In this document: positions 10,583-21,787 of the stretch, one piece after another
Layout of the letters: the number at the start of each line of letters is the position of its first letter
Numbering within the stretch: position 1 is the stretch's first letter
Origin: Siphonodentalium dalli
Lineage: Eukaryota > Mollusca > Scaphopoda > Gadilida > Siphonodentaliidae
Direction: 5' to 3'
DNA length: 64,000 nucleotides
NCBI GenBank assembly: GCA_032622095.1
Contig: CP136067.1
Location: 136,281,990 to 136,345,989, forward strand
Translations under genes and position numbers: made by a program
The notes under the pieces: generated by a model
What the model was told of the DNA's origin: nothing
What the model saw: the letters and a program-made list of their open reading frames with translations, nothing else
Database searches by the model: none

Positions 10583-13500
10583 GCCAATAAACTAAACATT
10601 TCTCAGGTTATTGCATGCACTTTTAATACACAGGGCAAGGTAGATTACATCATTTGATAGATATTCTAGAATTTCTAGTTTGTGAAAACTAACTTAAAGC
10701 CATATTTTATGCACCCTGTCTAGCCGACTGAACTATGAACTATAGACATGTTATTATTTTTATTATCAGAGACATACCTTCTGCAAAGATATAGCCTTAT
10801 ACATTATAAACATGCAAATAGTTGCTTCATTTGGGCTAACTTCCATCATTTAGCGAGTCAAATCTGAGGAAATTCTCTTAGTTTGAAAGTTGTAGCATGC
10901 CTGGCCCGCTGAATTGATGTCACAAACATCAAATGTTATAACTTCTTGTCAGATGGACATTTCTGCCAATAAACTAAACATTTCTCATTGCAATTGTATG
11001 CATTTTAATACACAGAGCAAGGTAGATTACATCATTTGATGGATATTTTACTTAAAATAGTCTGTGGAAACAACCTAAATGCCATATTGTATGCATCCAT
11101 GTATAGAAAAATTAAATACAACTATGGATATTTTATTGTTTTTTTCATCAGAGACATTCATTCTGCTAAGATATAGCCTTATACATGTTATAAACATGCT
11201 AATAGTGGCTTCATTGGGCTTTTTTATCATTTAGACATATTAAATCCGAAGACATTCCCTTAGTTCGAAGTTTATAAGATCACAATGCCCCATGAAATGG
11301 TGTCTTAAATCTCAAATGTTAGTACTTCTTTATCAGATGGATATCTCTGCCAATATATTAAACAATTCTGATGATCATTGCATGGATTTTAATGTACAGG
11401 GCAAGGTAGATTACATTATATTTTGGATATTTTACTTAAAATATTTTGTGGAAACTACCTAAAAGCCATATTGTATGCATCCATGTATAGCCAAATGAAA
11501 TACAACTATGGATATGTTATTGTTTATTTCATCAGAGACATGTATTCTGTTGAGATATAGCCTTATATATGTTATAAACATGCAAATAGTGGCCTCATTT
11601 TGGGCTTTCTTCCATAATTTAGAGAGTCAAAGCTGCATAGATTCCCTTATTTCACATTTATAAGATGCCAAGCCAGTTGAAATGGTGTATCAAACCTCAA
11701 ATGGCAGTATTTCTTATCAGATGGACATCTCTACTAATAAATTAAACATTTATCATGGTCATTGCATGCATTTTAATGTACAGGGCAAGGTAGAAAACAT
11801 CATTTGATGGATATTTTACTTAAAATAGTCTGTGGAAACAACCTAAAAGCCATGTTGTATGCATCCCTGTATAGCCAAAACAAATTAAACTATGGATATT
11901 TTATTGTTGATTTCATCAGAGACATGTATTCTGTTGAGATATAGCCTTATATATGTTATAAACATGCAAATAGTGGCTTCATTTGGGCTTGCTTCCATAA
12001 TTTAGAGAGCCAAACCTGAAGAGATTCCCTTATTTTAAATTTGTAAGATGCCAAGCCAGCTGAAATGGTGTATCAAACCTTAAATGGCAGTATTTCTTAT
12101 CAGATGGACATCTCTCCCAATAAATTAAACATTTCTCATGGTCACTGCATGCATTATGATATATAGGGCAAGGTAGAAAACATTATTTGATGGATATCTT
12201 ACTTAAAATACATGTAGTCTGTGGAAACTACATAAAAGCAATATTGTATGAATCCCTCTATAGCCAAATGCAATTAAACTATGGATATTTTATTGTGTAT
12301 TTTATCAGAGACATGTATTCTGTTGAGATATAGCCTTATACATGTCATTAATATGCAAATAGTGGCTTCATTTGGGCTTTCTTCCATTATTTAGAGAGTC
12401 AAATCTGAAGAAATTCCCTTAGTTTGATATTTATGATCCCATAATCCCATGAAATGGTATTTAAAACCTCAAATGTCAGTATTTCCTATCAGATGGACAT
12501 ATCAACTAATAAATTAAACATTTCCCATGGTCATTACATGCATTTTAATATACAAGGCAATGTAGAAAACATCATTTGATAGATATTTTACTTAAAATAG
12601 TCAGTGGAAACTACATAAAAGCAATATTGTATGCATCCCTGTATAGCCAAATCAAATTAAACTATGGATATTGTTTTGTTTATTTCATCTGAGACATGTA
12701 TTCTGTTCAGATATAGCCTTATATATGTTATAAACATGCCAATAATGGCATCATTTAGGCTTTTTTCCATAATTTAGAGGGTCAAAGCTGAATAAATTCC
12801 CTTATTTCAAATTGTAAGATGCCAAGCCAGCTGAAATGGTGTATCAAACCTCAAATGGCAGTATTTCTTATCAGATGGACATCTCTACCAATAAATGAAA
12901 CATTTTTCATGGTCATTGCATGCATTTTAATATACAGGACAAGGTAGAAAACATCATTTGATGGATATTTTACTTAAAATAGTCTGTGGAAACAACCTAA
13001 AAGCCATGTTGTATGCATCCCTGTATAGCCAAAACAAATTAAACTATGGATATTTTATTGTTGATTTCATCAGAGACATGTATTCTGTTGAGGTATAGCC
13101 TTATATATGTTATAAACATGCAAATAGTGGCTTCATTTGGGCTTGCTTCCATAATTTAGAGAGCCAAACCTGAAGAGATTCCCTTATTTTAAAATTGTAA
13201 GATGCCAAGCCAGCTGAAATGGTGTATCAAACCTTAAATGGCAGTATTTCTTATCAGATGGACATCTCTCCCAATAAATTAAACATTTCTCATGGTCACT
13301 GCATGCATTATGATATATAGGGCAAGGTAGAAAACATTATTTGATGGATATCTTACTTAAAATACATGTAGTCTGTGGAAACTACATAAAAGCAATATTG
13401 TATGAATCCCTCTATAGCCAAATGCAATTAAACTATGGATATTTTATTGTGTATTTATCAGAGACATGTATTCTGTTGAGATATAGCCTTATACATGTCA

Positions 13501-15535
13501 TTAATATGCAAATAGTGGCTTCATTTGGGCTTTCTTCCATTATTTAGAGAGTCAAATCTGAAGAAATTCCCTTAGTTTGATATTTATGATCCCATAATCC
13601 CATGAAATGGTATTTAAAACCTCAAATGTCAGTATTTCCTATCAGATGGACATAAAACTAATAAATTAAACATTTCCCATGGTCATTACATGCATTTTAA
13701 TATACAAGGCAATGTAGAAAACATCATTTGATGGATATTTTACTTAAAATAGTCAGTGGAAACTACATAAAAGCAATATTGTATGCATCCCTGTATAGCC
13801 AAATCAAATTAAACTATGGATATTGTTTTGTTTATTTCATCTGAGACATGTATTCTGTTCAGATATAGCCTTATATATGTTATAAACATGCCAATAATGG
13901 CATCATTTAGGCTTTTTTCCATAATTTAGAGGGTCAAAGCTGAATAAATTCCCTTATTTCAAATTTGTAAGATGCCAAGCCAGCTGAAATGGTGTATCAA
14001 ACCTCAACTGGCAGTATTTCTTATCAGATGGACATCTCTACCAATAAATGAAACATTTTTCATGGTCATTGCATGCATTTTAATATACAGGACAAGGTAG
14101 AAAACATCATTTGATGGATATTTTACTTAAAATAGTCTGTGGAAACAACCTAAAAGCCATGTTGTATGCATCCCTGTATAGCCAAAACAAATTAAACTAT
14201 GGATATTTTATTGTTGATTTCATCAGAGACATGTATTCTGTTGAGGTATAGCCTTATATATGTTATAAACATGCAAATAGTGGCTTCATTTGGGCTTGCT
14301 TCCATAATTTAGAGAGCCAAACCTGAAGAGATTCCCTTATTTTAAAATTGTAAGATGCCAAGCCAGCTGAAATGGTGTATCAAACCTTAAATGGCAGTAT
14401 TTCTTATCAGATGGACATCTCTCCCAATAAATTAAACATTTCTCATGGTCACTGCATGCATTATGATATATAGGGCAAGGTAGAAAACATTATTTGATGG
14501 ATATCTTACTTAAAATAGTCTGTGGAAACTACATAAAAGCAATATTGTATGCATCCCTCTATAGCCAAATGCAATTAAACTATGGATATTTTATTGTGTA
14601 TTTTATCAGAGACATGTATTCTGTTGAGATATAGCCTTATACATGTCATTAATATGCAAATAGTGGCTTCATTTGGCCTTTCTTCCATTATTTAGAGAGT
14701 CAAATCTGAAGAAATTCCCTTAGTTTGATATTTATGATCCCATAATCCCATGAAATGGTATTTTAAACCTCAAATGTCAGTATTTCTTATCAGATGGACA
14801 TATCAACTAATGAATTAAACATTTCCCATGGTCATTACATGCATTTTAATATACAAGGCTATGTAGAAAACATCATTTGATGGATATTTTACTTAAAATA
14901 GTCTGTGGAAACTACATAAAAGCAATATTGTATGCATCCCTCTATAGCCAAATGCAATTGAACTATGGATATTTTATTGTGCATTTTATCAGAGACATGT
15001 ATTCTGTTGAGATATAGCCTAATACATGTTATTAACATGCAAATAGTGGCTTCATTTGGGCTTTCTTCCATAATTTAGAGAGTCAAAGCTGAATAAATTC
15101 CCTTAGGTTTCAAATTTAAAAGATGCCAAGCCAGCTGAAATGCTGTATCAAACCTAAAATGTCAGTATTTCTTATCAGATATACATGTCTACCAATAAAT
15201 TAAGCATTTCTCATGGCCATTGCATGCATTTTAATTTATAGGACAAGGCAGAATACATCACTTGATGGATATTTTACTTAAAATACTTTGTGGAAACTAC
15301 ATAAAAGCCACATTGTATGCTTTCCTATATAGCCAAATGAAATTCAACTATGGATAAACTGGATATTTTATTGTTTGTATCATCAGAGACATGCATTCTG
15401 CTAAGATATAGTCTTTGTGTGTTATAAACATACAATAGGTGCATGGCCTCATTGGGCTTGCTTTCATAATACAAGAGAGTCAACCCTGAAGAAATACCAT
15501 CGGTTTGAAATTGGTAGCATCTTCCATCCTTATAT
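10583..15535. repeat. Satellite array, ~384-bp monomer, 3-monomer higher-order repeat
   Basis: About 13 head-to-tail monomers share blocks such as gagacatgtattctgttgag, atagccttatatatgttata and cttatcagatggacatctct. The ttgtatgcatcc marker falls near 11086, 11469, 11854, 12243, 12625 and 13007, a spacing of 382-389 bp. From about 11750 every third monomer is nearly identical: the variant word attgttgatttcat recurs at about 11904, 13058 and 14211 (spacing 1153-1154). That is a trimeric higher-order repeat in roughly three copies, with more diverged monomers at both edges. Open frames here are by-products. Confidence 0.92.
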
Positions 15536-15766
15536 AAGAGAGGTATATACCAGCTTGAAGTACCGGTTTAATTAATAGGTTCAATGCAAGGGGGCCAACA
15601 GTGAGGTTTGTCTAGTTCGGGATGGTGTGGCAAACCGCCAACTGGAGATTTCAAGGGAGGCCTCCTCAATGGCGACCCACTATTGTGCAAACAAAATTTT
15701 ATTAAAATTGTATAAAGGTCAGCATGCCCTAAGAGCATTGAGAAATAGATAAAAACACTTACTGAC
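15536..15766. other. Flank of the satellite array
   Basis: A short non-satellite stretch with a cttatataagagag word resembling the hairpin family. No gene is visible. Confidence 0.4.
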
Positions 15767-16085
15767 AGATTGCCAATAACAAAATTACATCTGTTGAAAC
15801 TATTGTTATGTAAACAAAACTGTTACAGTGATTTGTCAACAAATATATAATTCTAGCTGTATTATTAGTTCCAATATTTAACTATGAATAACATTTTCAG
15901 AATATTTAATCAACAGGTTGCACCTTTTCCAATGTTATGTAAACAAAACTGTTACAGTGAGTGACTTGTCAACAATTATATAATCCTATAGCTGTAGTAT
16001 TACATGTAGTTCAAATATTTAAGTATGAATATGAATTTCAGAATATTTAATCAACAGGTTGGACCTTTTTCAATGTTTACCATAA
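15767..16085. repeat. Tandem pair of a dispersed repeat unit
   Basis: Two related units of about 145 bp each contain atgtaaacaaaactgttacagtg, then gtcaaca, then tttcagaatatttaatcaac. A third copy is at 3620-3720. They are non-coding and flank the satellite on its right side. Confidence 0.7.
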
Positions 16086-16149
16086 AATTTTGATCACAAT
16101 TTTGCTCTCGTTGGACTTTTACAGTTATTCCAATACAGCAGTAATTTGT

Positions 16150-16472
16150 ACATAACAATTAATTCTTGGTTTAGAAATATTTTCTTTAAGCATTTCTTAA
16201 CTTAGAAAAAAAATCTTGAAACAAGAAATATATATTTAATTTTTGAAGCCATTTTCTTAGTAAGGAAATTGTTTCTTGTTTCAAGACTAAAATCTATCTT
16301 TTTTGAGAAAACTATCTCTTGTCTGGTGTGAGTTTCTTAAATTTTCTTGATGTAGCAGACTTGGGGGGTATATTTATCAAAATAAGATTTATTTTCCTGT
16401 TTCAGGAAATAGTTTTTCTTGTTTCAAGATATTTTATCTTATTAAGAAATTATTTTTGGCAGTGTGGGGTGT
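16150..16472. mobile_element. T-rich repeat ending in CACTGCCAAAA-like terminus
   Basis: It contains ttcttgtttcaaga words in both orientations and ends tttttggcagtgtgg, which in reverse complement is a CACTGCCAAAAA terminus typical of some hAT-type non-autonomous elements. It is related in style to 1-560. The left terminus was not identified. Confidence 0.4.
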
Positions 16473-16900
16473 CAGGTTTGAAATATCGAACTCTGGGAAG
16501 GTATGAGGCCAGTCTAGATGCTAGGATTTTGCGATTTTCTTGTTCACATTTCAAAAATATTCTCACACCTGGTCGAACTGTGGTCCGCTCGGTGTGTCCT
16601 GGTCCCTCACCCATGGTCAATAAAGATCTGCTAATTAGTTTAAGAAAACAATATATTACTACATTTGGTCAAAATTGTGGAAATAATGGTTATCAGTCGG
16701 AAATTTGTTTGAAATTTCCAACACTGGGAAAGCTTGAGGCCAGTCAAGATGCTATAGGATTTTGCGATTTTCTCGTTTAGATTTCAAAATGTTCTCACAT
16801 CGGGCCGAACCATGCATGTCTTGGTCTCTTATCCATACATCTGGCCGAACCATGTCTTGGTCTCTCATCCGTAGCCATGTGCATTTGTCTGGAGTTCGAC
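16473..16900. repeat. Tandem pair of a dispersed repeat unit (gaggccagtc family)
   Basis: Two diverged units contain ctgggaa, gaggccagtc, gatgctagg or gatgctatagg, and ggattttgcgattttct, beginning near 16488 and 16722. A related inverted fragment lies at about 58230-58460 (ggtgtgagaacgttttgaaa). The open frame across it has no recognisable protein motif. Confidence 0.6.
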
Positions 16901-18239
16901 CACCAGATTTAGGATTCATGCAATTTGGAGGTTGAATATCTTAATGTTCTCGCACCGAGTATATACAACCATTAATGGTTCGTGAATATGCACGAAGCGG
17001 CGAGTGGGGGAGAGCACGAGAGGGGGGGGGGGGGTAACATTGACAACATTGACATACTTTTGAATTATATATAGTCTTTCTCTGTAATAACGAACCGTAC
17101 GTTCTGAAATGTTGGAATGGGCTACCGATACAACCACATATTTTATGCTACATGAGCATTATATTTACACTTACCGGTATAATTACAGTTAGTTATACTC
17201 AATTGTGCCGAATTTATCTATTTACTACGTAATTATCTATATACAACCTACATACCCCTGCCTTACAGGGACGCCGCTAATTATACTTCCATATTTTAAT
17301 ATGGAAGTATATTGTTATTCAATTTATTATTTTTTTCCATTATTATTATTCTTAGCAATTTTGTAACTCTTATATCTCTGGAAGTACAATATATAGAGAT
17401 CTGGAATTTCGTAAGTATATAGACCTATAATAATTCTAGGTCAATAGACTATATATGATATTGTCCGCCCTTGATTTACAGAGTTATCTCCCCTTTTGTG
17501 AAAAAATGGGGATGCTGTATCTCGAAAAGTATGAGCAGCAGAGACTCCAAATTTGGACCATATGTACAACTCAGTATGCCCTATTGGGTGAATGCATTAC
17601 AATTTATGTCCGCGCTTTCGCCACAGAGTTGTCGCCCATGGTTCGCAAAACTCGATTTATTTCATATCCTGTGTCTGGCTATGGCATGCAAGGTATCCAG
17701 ATTTGAGATCTTCTATGCAGTTAATCATTAGCAACTTGATACGAAAAAAAGTTTTGAACAGGGACGGACTTATATTTTTGGGGTTTGGGTGGGGGCAAAA
17801 TTTTCGCAAATATTTTTTGCGATGATTTCAACTATTTTTACTGTCGTGTATCTATAAGACGTACTAATGATCCTCCTGAAAGAATTTTGTAAATCGGTTG
17901 AGAAATGTCCAAGTTACAGACCATCGAAAATTAAATAATTTTGCTAATGAAGGAGCATGGAGAGGATGAAGCATAACCGGGAAGGCGACGAAACCATGCT
18001 GGGTAATGATACCAGGTCAGGGTGGTGAGACCAGGCTGAGGGTGGTGAGACCAGGCTGACCGGTGGCGGATGTAAACGGCAGATTTAGCAATACAAAAAC
18101 AACAAAAAAACAAAAAAAACAAGTCCAGCGGTATAATATTTTTGTTGCATATTCCGAATGGGGAGAGTGGTGCGGACCGAATTTTATCGCTGGCAAGTTT
18201 TTTGTCCCAATCATTACCGATCTACGGCATGTACAAGAA
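16901..18239. other. Mixed repeat fragments, no gene recognised
   Basis: It holds a G12 run near 17024-17034, a small hairpin (tacttccata/tatggaagta, 17284-17310), and gagtggggg and gagagcacgag words also seen near 21440. Short open frames at 17455-17825 show no recognisable domain. Confidence 0.4.
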
Positions 18240-19140
18240 AATTACATATTTTTGGCGCCAAATCCAAACGGGCTAATTGGTGAGCAAGGTTAATGCAGGA
18301 GCAGGTACTGCGTTATCGCGTAGGTAGGCCCCCAAAGATTGATAGCTCTGCTATAATAGCAAACTGTCAAACAGCGAGTGAGCTTCCGGTCGGTTCAGAC
18401 TTTTTGTAAATTCCAACGAAAATCAAAGGGGGAAAAATTGTCTAAAAATCAAACATCGAGATAAAAAAAATTTGAATAGTGGATATGATAGATAGTTCCC
18501 AAACGCAACTTATCGATGTCTGTTTAATTTGTGCTAAGGTACAAGGTTTACTCGTGGCGAGGCTTTATAATGTTAACAAGTATATTTAAGTGCTGTATCA
18601 CTAAGCTATTTTTCTCGCCAAATCCGACCGGGTTAATGAAGGAGAGATGTAATGCAGGAGCCGGTACGTTGATATATTTTGGTAACATCCCAAAGTTTGA
18701 CCGCTCTACTTACAAAGCAAACCGACCAACGGAAAGCTCGTGTTCAGGTGGGTACATATTGGCAAATTCCAACAAAAACAAAAAGTTCAAAAATTCTTGA
18801 AAAAAATAAAATATGGAGATAAAATTTTGCTGAGGAGTGGATGAGATAGGGGATATCAACGCCCAGCACTGGTGCGATTGCTTAAGTTTCAGAACAAAGG
18901 ATCCACTCGTGGCGACGATATATAGCGTAATGCGTACTACATGCATTGGAACACAGCCTACATCGATATATGGCAAAAGTCGAAATTCAAGCAGGCTAAT
19001 GAAGGAGTGAGTGTAATGCGTGAGCATGTGCCTCAGTATACCATATATACATCCTGGAAGTTTGATTGGTATAAAAGCAATCCGTCTAACGGGGACGCGC
19101 ATCGGTTGGTCGAGGCTTTTGGCAACTTCAAGTAAATCTT
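18240..19140. repeat. Degenerate tandem repeat, ~360-bp unit, three copies
   Basis: The marker ccaaatccaaacgggctaa near 18259 recurs as ccaaatccgaccgggttaa near 18618 and in diverged form near 18980 (caagcaggctaatgaagg). It is followed each time by taatgcaggagc-like and ggcaaattcc-like words. The spacing is about 357-367 bp. Open frames in both strands here do not match any family. Confidence 0.6.
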
Positions 19141-19371
19141 GCAAAGAAATAAATGAAGGAATCGTGATAAAGCAAATTGGATGTGGTCGGTACTATCCAC
19201 GTGCAAATTCGATGATTTTTTTTGATTTTTCAAATGAATGCGCAATGAGTTATTCAGGATTAAGTGACCGATAGATATTACATGTATTCACTTATCATGT
19301 AGAAAAATACTCCCGGATGACTGTATACACATAGGAAAAGTAATGTGAAGGGTTAACAATATGATTATCTC

Positions 19372-19964
19372 TTTAAAGGGATACTGTACGCCAAACGTTG
19401 TTGTTGGTTTCTATAGTCTCCGAGTCGGAGAATAAGGCAACAAATTTTCCATTATTTGAAAGTCTGTTGAGTACGAAGTAGTGTTACGGATGACAAATTT
19501 ACCGGAATGCAAAAATACAAATTGTTGTTGTCGAGTAATTTTTGTACATTTTTCAACCAAATGTCTCAAATAAAAGTTATATTATATATGCATACTAGTC
19601 CCATATACTCATTTATCGTCACTAGTCAGTGAGTGGCTTGAGTTTTCTCTCCATATCAGCATAATGTTTCAACCGACCGTGTGTGCAATGGGTTTACTAA
19701 TCCAGTATCCCTCAATTATAATTTAATTACGTCTGGTACACGGAAATTCGTATTTTAATTTACGCCATTTTATGGTTCCAGCCATAAATTCAATTTATGT
19801 TAAATTATTGACTTTTAAATAATTAAATTTTAAGATAGCCTATTAACCTGAGCGTTTACAGAATACATCTTCGACTCAAATTACTTATGTTTCTATATAG
19901 TATCATTAATATATCGTTGTTATCATCGGAAATTTTGTGGAAATGGCGTACAGTACCCCTTTAA
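19372..19964. mobile_element. MITE with AGGGRTACTGTACGCC termini
   Basis: The left end aaagggatactgtacgcc and the right end ggcgtacagtacccctttaa are inverted repeats of about 17 bp, flanked on both sides by TTTAAA (TTAA-containing). The ~590-bp interior is AT-rich with no coding capacity. It is a family distinct from the AGGCACG MITE, though both sit in TTAA. Confidence 0.8.
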
Positions 19965-20289
19965 ATAACAAGTTTGAAATAGTTTTGTGGGTACAAAATA
20001 ATAAATATGAATTGAAGACCCATGTCCAGTAAGACTTCTATCAGCTAATGTTTAATTTTTCGAATATTTTATTATGAAATGAGATGTTTAATTGGGACAA
20101 GTTATTGATTTATTTTTAGAACAGACCTGGTCACTGGTAAGAGTAACCACTATTGTTCGTTAGCTAAACAACGGCACATTATTAGACCAGAAGGTATTCG
20201 AAATGAATTCAATATTAATCAATAGAATCATTTCCGGACATAATTCTTGACTCATATTTAATATTTTATACCCTGATAACTATATAATA

Positions 20290-20680
20290 CATTAAGTATA
20301 GGGTTATAGATATGTGTAGATCAGGATTAGGCTTAATGTTAACGTTATGGTCAGAATATGGTTTATAAATTGGGTTAGAATTGTGGATATTGTTAATGTT
20401 AAAATTGTCACGGTGTCAGTTATGCAAAGGATTTGGTTGTGGGTACGCTTGTATGTATGACTAGGCTCATCGTAAGAGTTATGGTCCAATGAACGGCTAT
20501 GGGTATGGTTTGCAGGAGGGCAATGTATTTTATTGGGTTAGAGTTAAGTGCTGTGGATAGGGCTGTGGAAATGGTTATGATTATGGATTGGCTACCAATA
20601 TTAGGATTATGGAGTGGCTTATGTGTAAGGATTGGATAGGGGTGGGTAGATGATTAAATTATGGATGGTGATCGCGGATG
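20290..20680. repeat. Degenerate GGTTAGG/GGTTATGG-rich low-complexity sequence
   Basis: Repeated gggttagag, ggattatgg, ggttatgg and ggattagg words on the + strand. It is too irregular to be a telomere tract and is most likely a decayed simple repeat. Confidence 0.55.
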
Positions 20681-20699
20681 GGGAATTTATATGGAAGTA

Positions 20700-20822
20700 T
20701 AAAAATTCTGCAGGCCAGAATTTTAACCCTCTAGTTTAATTTATTTTTGTAATTCTTTTTCACCATTTGTACCACGATTGTGGTTTATGTGAATAAACAA
20801 TTTGAATTGAATTGAATTGAAT
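20700..20822 (+). repeat. Probable LINE 3' end with (TTGAA)n tail
   Basis: A gtgaataaacaatttgaatt block leads into repeated ttgaattgaattgaattg. An AATAAA followed by a short tandem tail is typical of CR1/jockey-like LINE 3' ends. No coding part remains upstream. Confidence 0.5.
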
Positions 20823-20824
20823 TG

Positions 20825-20985
20825 GGTCCGGGAAAATGTTGTGTATAGCACATTCAAAGCGACGCATTTTCCCGTGTTCTGTGCCCAGTTTATGTGGCTT
20901 TGTATTAGGTCTATATGGAGCCAGTGACAATAACATTCAGCATAATTACGGTAAACTATGGAGGGTTAGTGACGGAAGATCATAT
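20825..20985. repeat. Direct repeat, copy A
   Basis: It contains acattcaaagcgacgc, tatgtggctttgtatt, tatatggagccagt and gagggttagtgacggaagat. The same words in the same order are at 21497-21674. The two copies translate in different frames, so the similarity is at DNA level and is not a protein repeat. Confidence 0.75.
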
Positions 20986-21496
20986 GCAGACAGAAGGGGG
21001 GTGCGAATGGAATTCTGCAAAACTTGTGTTTGGCCTGATTCACGGGGTGCAGTTGGACCCTCTAGCCACAGTCCTACACGTATAGTAGAGGTTCATGGCT
21101 TGATATGGTCGAGGTAGAGCGGTTTGTTGACATTTTGTACTGGAATCGCAATCGACTTACATGCAGCGATAATCTACGCCAACGTTATGACTGGGAAACA
21201 GCTCGACTGTGAAGAAACACTTCGCATTTCTGCGTCAAATTCGGGATTCCAATTTTGTTTTGACAAAGGCCAGTTTGTCGTTAACAATAATAGTTCGGGA
21301 CAGAGAATAGTTGTGCCAATTAAACAAATTCAAACATACACATATATATAATGCAGTGGCGGATCCAGTAAAATGTTAAAGGTGGGCGTTATATGTTTTG
21401 CTGTATGTATGATGCGTAGCATCATCCGAGCCGCGCAGCGGCAAGTGGGGGAGAGCCCGAGATGGTGTTAATCCCTCATCTCTTTCGTAGCTGGGG
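20986..21496. other. Spacer between direct repeats, with a hAT-like end
   Basis: A 75-codon open frame (21124-21351) has no recognisable domain. Immediately after it, from 21354, lies a CAGTGGCGGATCC terminus followed by a GC-rich gccgcgcagcggcaagtggg hairpin-like block. This fits one end of a hAT-type element whose other end was not found. Confidence 0.4.
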
Positions 21497-21674
21497 GTCC
21501 GGGGGACTTCCCCGTGAAAATTGTGTGTATACCACATTCAAAGCGACGCGTTTTCCTGTGTTCTGTGTCCAGTTGATGTGGCTTTGTATTGAGGCCTATA
21601 TGGAGCCAGTTGCAAGAACATTCAGTCTACTTACGGTATATATATTATTGAGGGTTACTGATGGAAGATCAAAG
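21497..21674. repeat. Direct repeat, copy B
   Basis: A diverged copy of 20825-20985, in the same orientation with the same order of words. It directly precedes the truncated LINE. Confidence 0.75.
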
Positions 21675-21787
21675 CTCCTTTGAACAATGAACTTATTTTC
21701 TGAAAGTTTGTGCAAATGATAGTGAATTATCTGGGCGACATGATGATTTTGGCGCGCCGGTCTAGCCTATGGAATGAGAATGAAAAC

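Noticed and set aside
10583-15535. Possible CRISPR-like array of regular repeats
   Set aside because: Monomers are ~384 bp, head to tail, with no short repeats and unique spacers. It is a eukaryotic satellite.
16319-16780. 153-codon open frame
   Set aside because: It spans the junction of a T-rich transposon end and a tandem dispersed repeat; no domain and no coding bias.
18710-19144. 144-codon minus-strand open frame
   Set aside because: It lies over the ~360-bp degenerate tandem repeat and has no recognisable domain.
20290-20680. Telomere-like GGTTAGG sequence
   Set aside because: The words are irregular and intermixed with other sequence; there is no tract of (TTAGGG)n.
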